Shown in pieces: positions 6,135 through 12,212 of a stretch of 15,425 nt of DNA. A program made the translations under genes and the position numbers. The notes under the pieces were generated by a model. That model searched no databases. It was not told the origin of the DNA and saw only the letters and a list, made by a program, of their open reading frames with translations. Positions within the stretch are counted from its first letter, which is position 1; each line of letters opens with the position of its first letter. The stretch spans positions 1 to 15,425 of the forward strand of contig JBFJWU010000037.1 in assembly GCA_041623475.1 (NCBI GenBank). Direction: 5' to 3'. The stretch comes from JBFJWU01 sp041623475 [NCBI: bacterium]. Lineage in GTDB: Bacteria > J088.

Positions 6135-6752
6135 ATGACAACGGGCACGGCAAACAGTACGGGACGGCGCACACGGCTAACGCCTGAACAACGCCGTGCG
6201 CAGTTACTTGACTGCGCCGTCTCGGCGTTCGCGGACAAAGGAATCGGTCGTGCCGTCCACGCCGACGTTGCCGAGCGGGCCGGGGTATCGGTAGCGACAG
6301 TCTTCAATTATTTTTCGACGCGAGATGTCCTGGTGGCCGACGTCCTGGCACGTGTTGGCGACCATTTTCTGGCGATTGCGCGGCAGGTGTACGAGGACGA
6401 GGGTTACGACCTGGCTGGTATGGCCGGGCAGGCCAAGCGTTTTGCTGAAGTCATTGAAACCCAGGGGGACTATGTCAAGGTCTGGCTGGAATGGAGTGCT
6501 TCGCTGCGCGACGAGACCTGGCCCGCGTATCTTGACTTCTACCAGGAGCTGACCGAGCTTGCGGAACGGGCAATCCGCGGGGCCAAGGATGCGGGCCAGA
6601 TCAGGACACCGATGTCCGCCAGGGACTTGTCAAAATTTTTTATCGGCTCGGCACCCTTGCTGGTGACCATGATGAACACGCCTGGTAATACGCTGGACGA
6701 CGCAATCGGATTTGTTGACCGGACGGTGTCAGCGATCCTGGCACCGCGTTAA
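6135..6752 (+). CDS. LuxR/HapR-like TetR-family transcriptional regulator (module B)
   Basis: 205 residues from the ATG at 6135. The frame stays open upstream to ATGs at 6123 and 6108 and a TTG at 6099. Those lie in or before the predicted -10 and the operator, and none has a good Shine-Dalgarno, so 6135 with a leaderless message is preferred. The helix-turn-helix HADVAERAGVSVATVFNYF at 42-60 keeps the ATVFNYF of Vibrio LuxR/HapR exactly. The segment KVWLEWSASLRDETWP at about 115-130 is nearly the same as in that family. The paralogue at 1415-2026 shares GIGRAVHADVAE, AGVSV and most of the DNA-binding domain, so both should bind the same sequence. It is divergent from the class B flavin monooxygenase and ends tail to tail with the hydrolase, their stop codons sharing TTAA. 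Likely autoregulated. No quorum-sensing signal gene is nearby. Confidence 0.9.
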   Translation: MTTGTANSTGRRTRLTPEQRRAQLLDCAVSAFADKGIGRAVHADVAERAGVSVATVFNYFSTRDVLVADVLARVGDHFLAIARQVYEDEGYDLAGMAGQAKRFAEVIETQGDYVKVWLEWSASLRDETWPAYLDFYQELTELAERAIRGAKDAGQIRTPMSARDLSKFFIGSAPLLVTMMNTPGNTLDDAIGFVDRTVSAILAPR

Positions 6753-7954
6753 GGAGTTGTTGCGGCTGCTGCCGCGGTTGCCGGAATACCAATTGATTCC
6801 GTGACGGCTGATGGCGGGCCGCGGAAAACCTTGACCTGCGGGTTTTCACGCTCGAACAGGAACTTCAGAAAGCCAAAGGCACCCGCCCGAATCTGGGGGT
6901 CGGGATCCACGTGCATGTCGAGGAACGCCAGGGTGGCCAGGGCGGTCAGTGTCTGCTGCTGGCCAGGCGGCATGGCCAGGTCGGGCAGGGGGGTGTCGCA
7001 GGGCAGCCGGGCATCGGCAGGGTCAAAAACGACTCCGTCGTCCGCTTCGAACAGCCCTGCAAACGGATTGGTGTCGGGGTCGATGAAGTCCATGATCTGG
7101 CTGCACCCCAGGCTGTCGGGGTTGTCGTAGAACCGCAGCAGTTTTGATGCGATATCGGCAAAACCTGTATGGGATGCGCCCTGCAGTGTGACCAGCGTCG
7201 CGGTCGGGTCTTTGTCCAGGAGCGGCGGGCCATTCAGATCATAGTGAATCATTGCATCGATATCGCCGGCAACCATCATCATCGGAGTATCCGTGACGGC
7301 GTAGAACGATTCCGTAAACATCGCCGTCGGGCCGCCAATGGATACGGCAGCGGCGATTCGAGGGTCACGCCAGCGCGGATGGTACGTGGCCAACTGGGTG
7401 GTCAGCCCACCAAGCGATAACCCGACGGCAGCGATTCGATCCGGGTCGACGTGGCCCGGCAGTGCCGTGGACGGGTCGCCGGTTGCCATATCAATCAGGA
7501 ACGACACGTCGCCCGGCTGGCTGACAACATCGGCAAGATTTGGCCCCCCGGGCGCAAAGTAGTTTGTCAGCGGATAGTTCACAGCGATGGTTATATAGCC
7601 GTGGGTTGCGACGTATTCAGCGAGGTACGTGCCTTCGCGAAAATTGGACATAAATCCGTGGCTGTAGATGATCAGCGGATGTCGTCCGGGAGCGATCCGT
7701 CCAGCGCTTGCCGGATACCAGACACGACCCGACAAGGGGCGCTGTGCCGAGCCGGCAAAGTCACCATTTGCCATTGTCTCGCGATCCTGGTCGGTCCAAT
7801 CAATGTCCAGTGAGCCGACGCTGTACTGACCCGACGTAAAATAGCCTTTGGATACTTCGCCGTCCGGTATCCACGGGTCGGCAGACAACAGCATCACAGC
7901 TGCGATCCCCGTGCCGGCGATCAGGACCAGCAGGCCTATGGCGAGTTTTTTCAT
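6749..7954 (-). CDS. Secreted or membrane-anchored alpha/beta hydrolase
   Basis: 401 residues. The N-terminus is KK followed by a hydrophobic stretch (about residues 4-24) without a lipobox Cys, so it is a signal peptide or membrane anchor and the enzyme works in the periplasm. Alpha/beta-hydrolase landmarks: IIYSHGF at 95-101 (oxyanion-hole HG), nucleophile elbow GLSLGG at 178-183 with Ser180, an acid candidate in GDID at 230-233, and His262 in GASHTGF. The fold resembles dienelactone hydrolase or PAF-acetylhydrolase-like esterases; the exact ester substrate is unknown. An Ala/Thr-rich tail closes the protein. The ATG at 7954 overlaps the end of the hydroxylase-family gene by 4 bases and has AAGGA upstream. 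It is the last gene of a three-gene operon with a TetR repressor and a membrane hydroxylase, which suggests hydrolysis of an ester made or used by that pathway. Confidence 0.85.
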   Translation of the reverse strand: MKKLAIGLLVLIAGTGIAAVMLLSADPWIPDGEVSKGYFTSGQYSVGSLDIDWTDQDRETMANGDFAGSAQRPLSGRVWYPASAGRIAPGRHPLIIYSHGFMSNFREGTYLAEYVATHGYITIAVNYPLTNYFAPGGPNLADVVSQPGDVSFLIDMATGDPSTALPGHVDPDRIAAVGLSLGGLTTQLATYHPRWRDPRIAAAVSIGGPTAMFTESFYAVTDTPMMMVAGDIDAMIHYDLNGPPLLDKDPTATLVTLQGASHTGFADIASKLLRFYDNPDSLGCSQIMDFIDPDTNPFAGLFEADDGVVFDPADARLPCDTPLPDLAMPPGQQQTLTALATLAFLDMHVDPDPQIRAGAFGFLKFLFERENPQVKVFRGPPSAVTESIGIPATAAAAATTP

Positions 7955-8907
7955 TCGTCATCCTTTGTATCCGCCCAGTCCTGGAACGGTGCCAGCAGTT
8001 GCCGCCCGAAGATGCTCCAGACGCCGCTTTCTTCGTTGCCACGTATGGCAGGCAGGTCATCGTCCGGCAGCAGCCCGACGTTGGCCGGTCCTTGTACGCC
8101 GGGCAGGTAAAGTGTGCCAAAAACATAGTCCCACACCAGCGTCGGGCCGACGTAATTGCTGTTGGATTCGCGGATGACCTGCGAATGATGAAAGCGGTGG
8201 TGCCACGGCGTATAGATGATCCGGTCCAGCCACCGGGTGTTTGTATCAACATTACTATGGTGACTGAATCCGATCGCGCTGTTGAACATCAGGAACGTCA
8301 ACAGGACATCCGGTGAAACACCGGTTGCGATCAGGACGACATAACGTGGCCCGGAATTCACAAAATGTTCGAGCGGGTGCATCCGGGCTGCCGCAGTCCA
8401 GTTCAGTTCGTCGACGCTGTGGTGGATCCGGTGCAGGGCCCAGCCTCTGGCGTGTTCGTGCATCAGCCGATGGAACCAGTAGACAAAGAAGTCAGAGACG
8501 ACGAACAGCAGGATGACCTGCGCAACCAGCGGCCAGTCGTGGGGCCAGGGCAACGGGCTACCAGTCGTGCGGGCGACCCAGTCAACCACTGGCACAATCG
8601 CACCATACGCCGCAAGTTTGACAATAAACTCATTTAGAGAAAAGCTGCTGATCCAGTAGATCAAGTTCAGTTTGGCATTCTGCCGGGACCGCCGGGTGTT
8701 GCGGGCTTGCCAGTCCTGGCGATAGGGAATCAGGGCCTCGAACAGCATTGTCGTGAAAACCGCGAACAGGGTTCCGGCCATTGCGGCCGCGAACAACGAC
8801 ATACCGGATTCGTAGACCATCAGTCCGAGCACCGGGGCTCCCAGCGAAATGGTAGGAAACGCTGTGACGGACAGCATCTTGTGAATCGCTGAACCTCGCC
8901 GGATCAC
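7951..8907 (-). CDS. Fatty acid hydroxylase / sterol desaturase family membrane protein
   Basis: 318-residue integral membrane di-iron oxygenase of the fatty acid hydroxylase/sterol desaturase superfamily. Hydrophobic segments occur at about 12-32, 36-58, 98-112 and 127-145, with another at about 188-213. The histidine boxes are HRLMH at 146-150, HRIHH at 159-163, SHH at 215-217 and HHRFHH at 236-241, the pattern expected for the metal centre. Known members hydroxylate or desaturate fatty acids, sterols, carotenoids or alkylglycerols; the sequence does not choose among them. The start is GTG at 8907, with GGGAG 7 bases upstream, overlapping the TetR stop by 4 bases (GTGA). Its own end overlaps the hydrolase start by 4 bases. 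It is therefore tightly coupled to both neighbours. Confidence 0.9.
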   Translation of the reverse strand: MIRRGSAIHKMLSVTAFPTISLGAPVLGLMVYESGMSLFAAAMAGTLFAVFTTMLFEALIPYRQDWQARNTRRSRQNAKLNLIYWISSFSLNEFIVKLAAYGAIVPVVDWVARTTGSPLPWPHDWPLVAQVILLFVVSDFFVYWFHRLMHEHARGWALHRIHHSVDELNWTAAARMHPLEHFVNSGPRYVVLIATGVSPDVLLTFLMFNSAIGFSHHSNVDTNTRWLDRIIYTPWHHRFHHSQVIRESNSNYVGPTLVWDYVFGTLYLPGVQGPANVGLLPDDDLPAIRGNEESGVWSIFGRQLLAPFQDWADTKDDE

Positions 8908-9512
8908 GCTGCGTCTCCCGATGCGCAGATCATGTCGGCCAGCGTGTTGGCAAAGTCCTCGGCATCAACCTGGTCCGGGGACTCGCCAAAAAACATCCGC
9001 GACAAATGAAATCCGACAATCGAATTCTGGGCGACAGATGCCAGCGCCAGTGGATCCCTGCGGGGAATCTCGCCATTGTCCATCCGCTGCTGATACTCCT
9101 GGGCGATGAATGTTCGGCTGTCGACAACAAGCAATTGCCTGATCTGCTCAAACTCGTCTGGAAAGTTGCCGTATTCACGTGCCAGCAGCATGACCAGTTT
9201 CTGAAGTTTCTCCAGGAACATCAATGACATACGAAAAGTCAACAGGATCTCGGCACGGGTATCGCCCAACGATCCCGCCACCGTACGTTCGTTCAGGTCC
9301 CGCCATTCAACAACCTGCGCCACTTCGCGTTTGATCAGCTGCTGCATCAGTTCATGTTTGGAACTGAAATGCCGATGGAAGCTTCCGGTCCCCTGTGCCA
9401 GTCCGGCAGCAGATTCCAGTTCGCGAATTGGTACCGCATCGAAGCCCCGATCGGCAAACAGTTCCAGGCCGGCATCCAATAACCGATCCCGGGTTTGACC
9501 GTGTTTGCCCAT
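8904..9512 (-). CDS. TetR/AcrR-family transcriptional regulator
   Basis: 202 residues with an N-terminal helix-turn-helix at about 7-60 (TRDRLLDAGLELFADRGFD, then IRELESAAGLAQGTGSFHRHFSSK), typical of TetR/AcrR repressors that sense small ligands. The ligand domain has no recognisable signature and is unlike the two LuxR/HapR-type regulators in this window. The ATG at 9512 has GAGG 5 bases upstream. It is the first gene of the operon with the hydroxylase and hydrolase (4-base overlaps) and is divergent from the MFS transporter. Two inverted repeats at 9540-9583 between them are the likely operators. It probably represses both directions until a pathway substrate or product binds; this is inference from arrangement. 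Confidence 0.88.
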   Translation of the reverse strand: MGKHGQTRDRLLDAGLELFADRGFDAVPIRELESAAGLAQGTGSFHRHFSSKHELMQQLIKREVAQVVEWRDLNERTVAGSLGDTRAEILLTFRMSLMFLEKLQKLVMLLAREYGNFPDEFEQIRQLLVVDSRTFIAQEYQQRMDNGEIPRRDPLALASVAQNSIVGFHLSRMFFGESPDQVDAEDFANTLADMICASGDAA

Positions 9513-9539
9513 ATTGCCTCAGATAAATAAGATGATTAC

Positions 9540-9565
9540 AAAATGCAATTAAAGTATTGCATTTT
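9540..9565. promoter_or_regulatory. Inverted repeat, candidate TetR operator 1
   Basis: AAAATGCAAT and ATTGCATTTT are perfect 10-base arms with a 6-base centre (9550-9555), in the 90-base gap between the TetR repressor and the MFS gene. It overlaps the proposed -10 of the repressor (AATACT, 9558-9553). Confidence 0.55.
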
Positions 9566-9581
9566 TTGGTTTGCGTTGCAA
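9553..9581 (-). promoter_or_regulatory. Candidate promoter of the TetR-hydroxylase-hydrolase operon
   Basis: Minus strand TTGCAA (9581-9576), 17-base spacer, AATACT (9558-9553). The start would be near 9546, giving a leader of about 34 bases that contains the GAGG of the regulator. Both hexamers overlap inverted repeats. Confidence 0.35.
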
Positions 9582-9583
9582 AC
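9569..9583. promoter_or_regulatory. Inverted repeat, candidate TetR operator 2
   Basis: GTTTGC and GCAAAC are perfect 6-base arms with a 3-base centre. The repeat lies just upstream of the MFS -10 (TAGAAT, 9591-9596) and shares a TTGCA element with the first repeat. It may be a second, weaker site for the same regulator. Confidence 0.4.
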
Positions 9584-9590
9584 GGGCGGC

Positions 9591-9596
9591 TAGAAT
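9591..9596 (+). promoter_or_regulatory. Candidate -10 element of the MFS gene
   Basis: TAGAAT matches the -10 consensus at 5 of 6 positions. The expected start falls at about 9602-9603, the ATG itself, and no Shine-Dalgarno precedes that ATG, so a leaderless message is possible. No good -35 is present at 16-18 bases. Confidence 0.35.
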
Positions 9597-9602
9597 AAGC
9601 GA

Positions 9603-10916
9603 ATGCAGCCCCGCGCAAATTATGCCCTGTCAGTCCTGCTGGCGGCGTACATCCTGTCATTCATTGATCGCAATGTAATGGCGATCCTGATCGGGCCCAT
9701 TCGCCAGAGCTTTGAAATATCGGATTTCCAGTTCGGGCTCCTGCACGGACTTGCCTTTACGATCTTCTACACCTTCCTTGGTCTGCCGATCGGCCGGTTG
9801 GCTGATCGGTGGAGTCGGCGCACGATCATCGGGATCGGGGTGTTTTTCTGGAGCCTGATGACAATGGCCTGTGGCCTGGTCAGCAGTTTTGTCGGGCTCT
9901 TCATCGCGCGGATGGGGGTCGGGGTGGGCGAGGCCGCGCTGTCGCCGCCTGCGCATTCGCTGCTGACTGATTTTTTCGAACCTGAGCGCCTGCCCGGGGC
10001 GATGTCCGTATTTACACTGGGTATCACTATCGGTGGCGGCCTGGCGTATATGGTCGGCGGCTGGGTTTACGGAATGTTTGAAGGGGTAGCCAGCGTTTGG
10101 CCCGTTATCGGGCAACTGGAGACCTGGCAATTGACGTTTATTGCGGTCGGCGCACCCGGGTTGGTTGTTGCATTGATGATGGTAACAGTACCGGAGCCAG
10201 TGCGGTCAGGCAGGTCCGGCCATTGGGGAGACGCTGTGCCCGTGTCAGAGGTGATCGACTGGTTGCGGACAAACCGCCGCATTTACGGGGCTTATTTTGT
10301 TTCGATTTCGCTCCTGGCTGTGATGGGTTACGGGATGATGAGCTGGTATGTCGAGATGATCATTCGCAGGTTCGGGGCGGATCGAACGGTCATTGGGCCA
10401 CAATTCGGCTGGCTGTTTGTGGTCTTTGGCAGCGTCGGAGCGCTGGCCGGTGGCTGGTTTACCGGCTGGCTGGAACGCCGGGGATATCCTGATGCCCACC
10501 TGCGAATTGTGATGCTGGCTGCAATGGCCTGGGTCCTGCCCGCTGTTGCCGGACCGTTGCTGCCGACCGAGGGGCTCGTGCTGTGGGCGGCTGCACCGGG
10601 GTTGTTTTTGCTGAACAGTTACTTTGGTGCCGCCATTGCCGGGTTGCAACTGGCGACACCAAACGCGATGCGGGCGCAGGTGTCGGCGTTGTTGCTGTTT
10701 ATGACCAATGTCCTGGGCCTCGGCGTGGGGCCGGCGCTGGTGGGATTCTTAACCGATTATGTTTTTGGCGCCGACAATTTCCTGCACTATTCGTTAAGTG
10801 CACTGGGTGCAGCGCTGTGTCCGGTCGCGGCGGTGGCCGCCGGCGTTGGACTGAAGGCCGCCAGGGCGTTTGCCGCCCGTCAGGTCGGATCGGCGGGCTC
10901 TATCCCGGCCAGCTGA
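9603..10916 (+). CDS. Major facilitator superfamily transporter (spinster-like)
   Basis: 437-residue polytopic membrane protein, usual length for a 12-helix MFS carrier. The first helix starts near residue 8 and ends in SFIDRNVMAIL, a start common in the spinster-like/anion-symporter group. The loop 2-3 motif A is GLPIGRLADRWSRR at about 60-73. Helix 4 has RMGVGVGEAALSPP at 103-116, with the conserved Arg and Glu. The second half repeats the arrangement with a long central loop near 195-215. The substrate is unknown; a carboxylated or lipid-like compound handled by the divergent hydroxylase/hydrolase operon is the contextual guess. The ATG at 9603 has no Shine-Dalgarno and may be leaderless. 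Its end overlaps the end of the Rieske gene by 17 bases, tail to tail. Confidence 0.9.
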   Translation: MQPRANYALSVLLAAYILSFIDRNVMAILIGPIRQSFEISDFQFGLLHGLAFTIFYTFLGLPIGRLADRWSRRTIIGIGVFFWSLMTMACGLVSSFVGLFIARMGVGVGEAALSPPAHSLLTDFFEPERLPGAMSVFTLGITIGGGLAYMVGGWVYGMFEGVASVWPVIGQLETWQLTFIAVGAPGLVVALMMVTVPEPVRSGRSGHWGDAVPVSEVIDWLRTNRRIYGAYFVSISLLAVMGYGMMSWYVEMIIRRFGADRTVIGPQFGWLFVVFGSVGALAGGWFTGWLERRGYPDAHLRIVMLAAMAWVLPAVAGPLLPTEGLVLWAAAPGLFLLNSYFGAAIAGLQLATPNAMRAQVSALLLFMTNVLGLGVGPALVGFLTDYVFGADNFLHYSLSALGAALCPVAAVAAGVGLKAARAFAARQVGSAGSIPAS

Positions 10917-11256
10917 TTGACCCATCGGCCTCAACCAGTTTGACCGACTTGACCGGCTCGGGCTGTTTGCCCATGGCAATCATCTTGCGGCTCCAATTGG
11001 GAACTTTCATCCCGGCAAAGCTGTTGACCCAGTCGCGGTTTTCACCGGTACAGACATCAAAGCTGGAACCGTGCCAGGGGCAGACGATTGCACCGTCCAC
11101 AACCTTGCCACGGGCCATGGACCAGCCCAGGTGGGGGCAGCGATTTTCCATGGCATAGACATCGTTGTCTTTGCGGATCAGTAACCAATCCTTGCCATCG
11201 ACTGTGACTTTGAGCGGTTTGTCGCTTGCTACGTCGCTGGAATTGGCGATTTGCAT
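10900..11256 (-). CDS. Stand-alone Rieske [2Fe-2S] ferredoxin-like protein
   Basis: 118-residue cytoplasmic electron carrier. The cluster motif is complete: C40-P-H42 and C59-P-W-H62, in RCPHLGW...CPWHGSSFD. The protein matches the small ferredoxin components of multicomponent oxygenases, or Rieske domains found alone. The ATG at 11256 has AAGGA about 7 bases upstream; the frame is open further upstream, but that part overlaps the preceding gene and does not look like Rieske sequence. It follows the crotonase-family gene by 19 bases and should share its transcript. No oxygenase alpha subunit or reductase is adjacent. It could supply electrons to one of the membrane di-iron enzymes in this window, but nothing in the sequence ties them together. 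Confidence 0.88.
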   Translation of the reverse strand: MQIANSSDVASDKPLKVTVDGKDWLLIRKDNDVYAMENRCPHLGWSMARGKVVDGAIVCPWHGSSFDVCTGENRDWVNSFAGMKVPNWSRKMIAMGKQPEPVKSVKLVEADGSISWPG

Positions 11257-11275
11257 CGATGTTTCCTTTCGATTG

Positions 11276-12091
11276 TTATGACGGGTTCCGCAGTTTTGCA
11301 AAATCCGGGGCGCGTTTTTCCATAAATGCCATGATTGCTTCCATGTTCTCGGGGCTGCCAACTGTCCGCACCAGCGCATCCATTTCGGCTTCGGTCGCTG
11401 CGCGCAGGGCATCGGCGCGCGTGGCCATCAGGAGGCGCTTGGTTTCCCGCAGTGAATTCGGCGGTTGGGCGGCGATGGTTTCTGCCAGTTCCGTCATCTG
11501 GTCCAGGAGCTGGTCATCGGGGACAACGCGGGCGCACATGCCCAGCTCCTGCGCTCGCTCGGACGAGATCCAGCCAGCGGTATACAGCAGTTCGGCGGCA
11601 ACCTGGGGGCCGACAATCTGCTGCAACAACAGGCTGCTGCCAGCCTCAGGCACGATGCCCAGCGATACAAACGGCATCCGCAGCCGCGCCGATTCCGCCA
11701 GGTAGACGATGTCGGACAAAAACAGCGTTGTTACACCGATGCCGACGGCAACGCCGTTGACCGCGGACAACAGGGGTTTGTCAAATGTAATGAGCTCTTC
11801 CTGGTAGCCGGCGAAGCCACCGATCTCGCCAGGCTGCGGATTGACCGTCGCGCCCATGTCGGACAGGTCCTGGCCGGCAGAGAACGCTCCACCGGATCCG
11901 GTCAGCAGGACGGCGCCCGTGTCATCGTCATTGCGGGCTGCCCGCAGCGCATCCCGGATATCGTTGTATTGCTGGACGTTGAATGCGTTTTTCTTGTGCG
12001 GGCGATTGATTGTAATCGTCAGGACCCGGTTGGTCAGGTCAGTTGAGATCGTTTCAAAAGGCACGGCAAACTCGCTTTCGGCTGGTGGCAC
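11276..12091 (-). CDS. Enoyl-CoA hydratase/isomerase (crotonase) family protein
   Basis: 271 residues, the usual length of single-domain crotonases, which act on acyl-CoA thioesters. The oxyanion-hole segments are GGAFSAGQDLSDM at about 67-79 and NGVAVGIGVTTLFLSD at about 111-126. In the active site the usual hydratase Q-P-E segment is replaced by MPFVSLGI, and a Glu appears in VPEAGSS. This resembles delta3-delta2 enoyl-CoA isomerases, which use one Glu, more than two-Glu hydratases. A PaaG-like or fatty-acid isomerase role is therefore possible. The start is taken as GTG at 12091; a second in-frame GTG at 12064 gives a 262-residue protein and is equally possible, since neither has a strong Shine-Dalgarno. 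It is the first gene of a pair with the Rieske protein. Confidence 0.88.
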   Translation of the reverse strand: MPPAESEFAVPFETISTDLTNRVLTITINRPHKKNAFNVQQYNDIRDALRAARNDDDTGAVLLTGSGGAFSAGQDLSDMGATVNPQPGEIGGFAGYQEELITFDKPLLSAVNGVAVGIGVTTLFLSDIVYLAESARLRMPFVSLGIVPEAGSSLLLQQIVGPQVAAELLYTAGWISSERAQELGMCARVVPDDQLLDQMTELAETIAAQPPNSLRETKRLLMATRADALRAATEAEMDALVRTVGSPENMEAIMAFMEKRAPDFAKLRNPS

Positions 12092-12122
12092 CTGCCTGTC
12101 AGGTTACCAAGCGGCGGAAAAG

Positions 12123-12138
12123 TTGACATGTCAGTCAA
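12123..12138. promoter_or_regulatory. Palindrome upstream of crotonase gene
   Basis: TTGACATGTCAGTCAA contains the perfect 10-base palindrome TGACATGTCA and outer arms TTGAC/GTCAA. It lies 32 bases upstream of the crotonase-family start and could be an operator. The half-site spacing differs from the LuxR/HapR-like boxes. No matching promoter was found. Confidence 0.25.
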
Positions 12139-12156
12139 TTACGTAACACCAAGAAA

Positions 12157-12185
12157 AAAACGGGGGAGCACTGCTCCCCCGTTTT
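12157..12185 (-). terminator. Rho-independent terminator of the lipoprotein pair
   Basis: Perfect 12-base stem AAAACGGGGGAG/CTCCCCCGTTTT with loop CACTG. Read on the minus strand it ends in seven T. It begins 27 bases after the stop of the lipoprotein gene at 12213. On the plus strand the T-run is only four, and no plus-strand gene precedes it. Confidence 0.9.
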
Positions 12186-12212
12186 CGTTACGGCGTTATC
12201 CCTGTTGCGTGG

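Noticed and set aside
11257-11412. Upstream extension of the Rieske frame
   Set aside because: It overlaps the end of the crotonase gene in another frame and is composed of unlikely residues. The ATG at 11256 has an AAGGA and begins the Rieske-like sequence.
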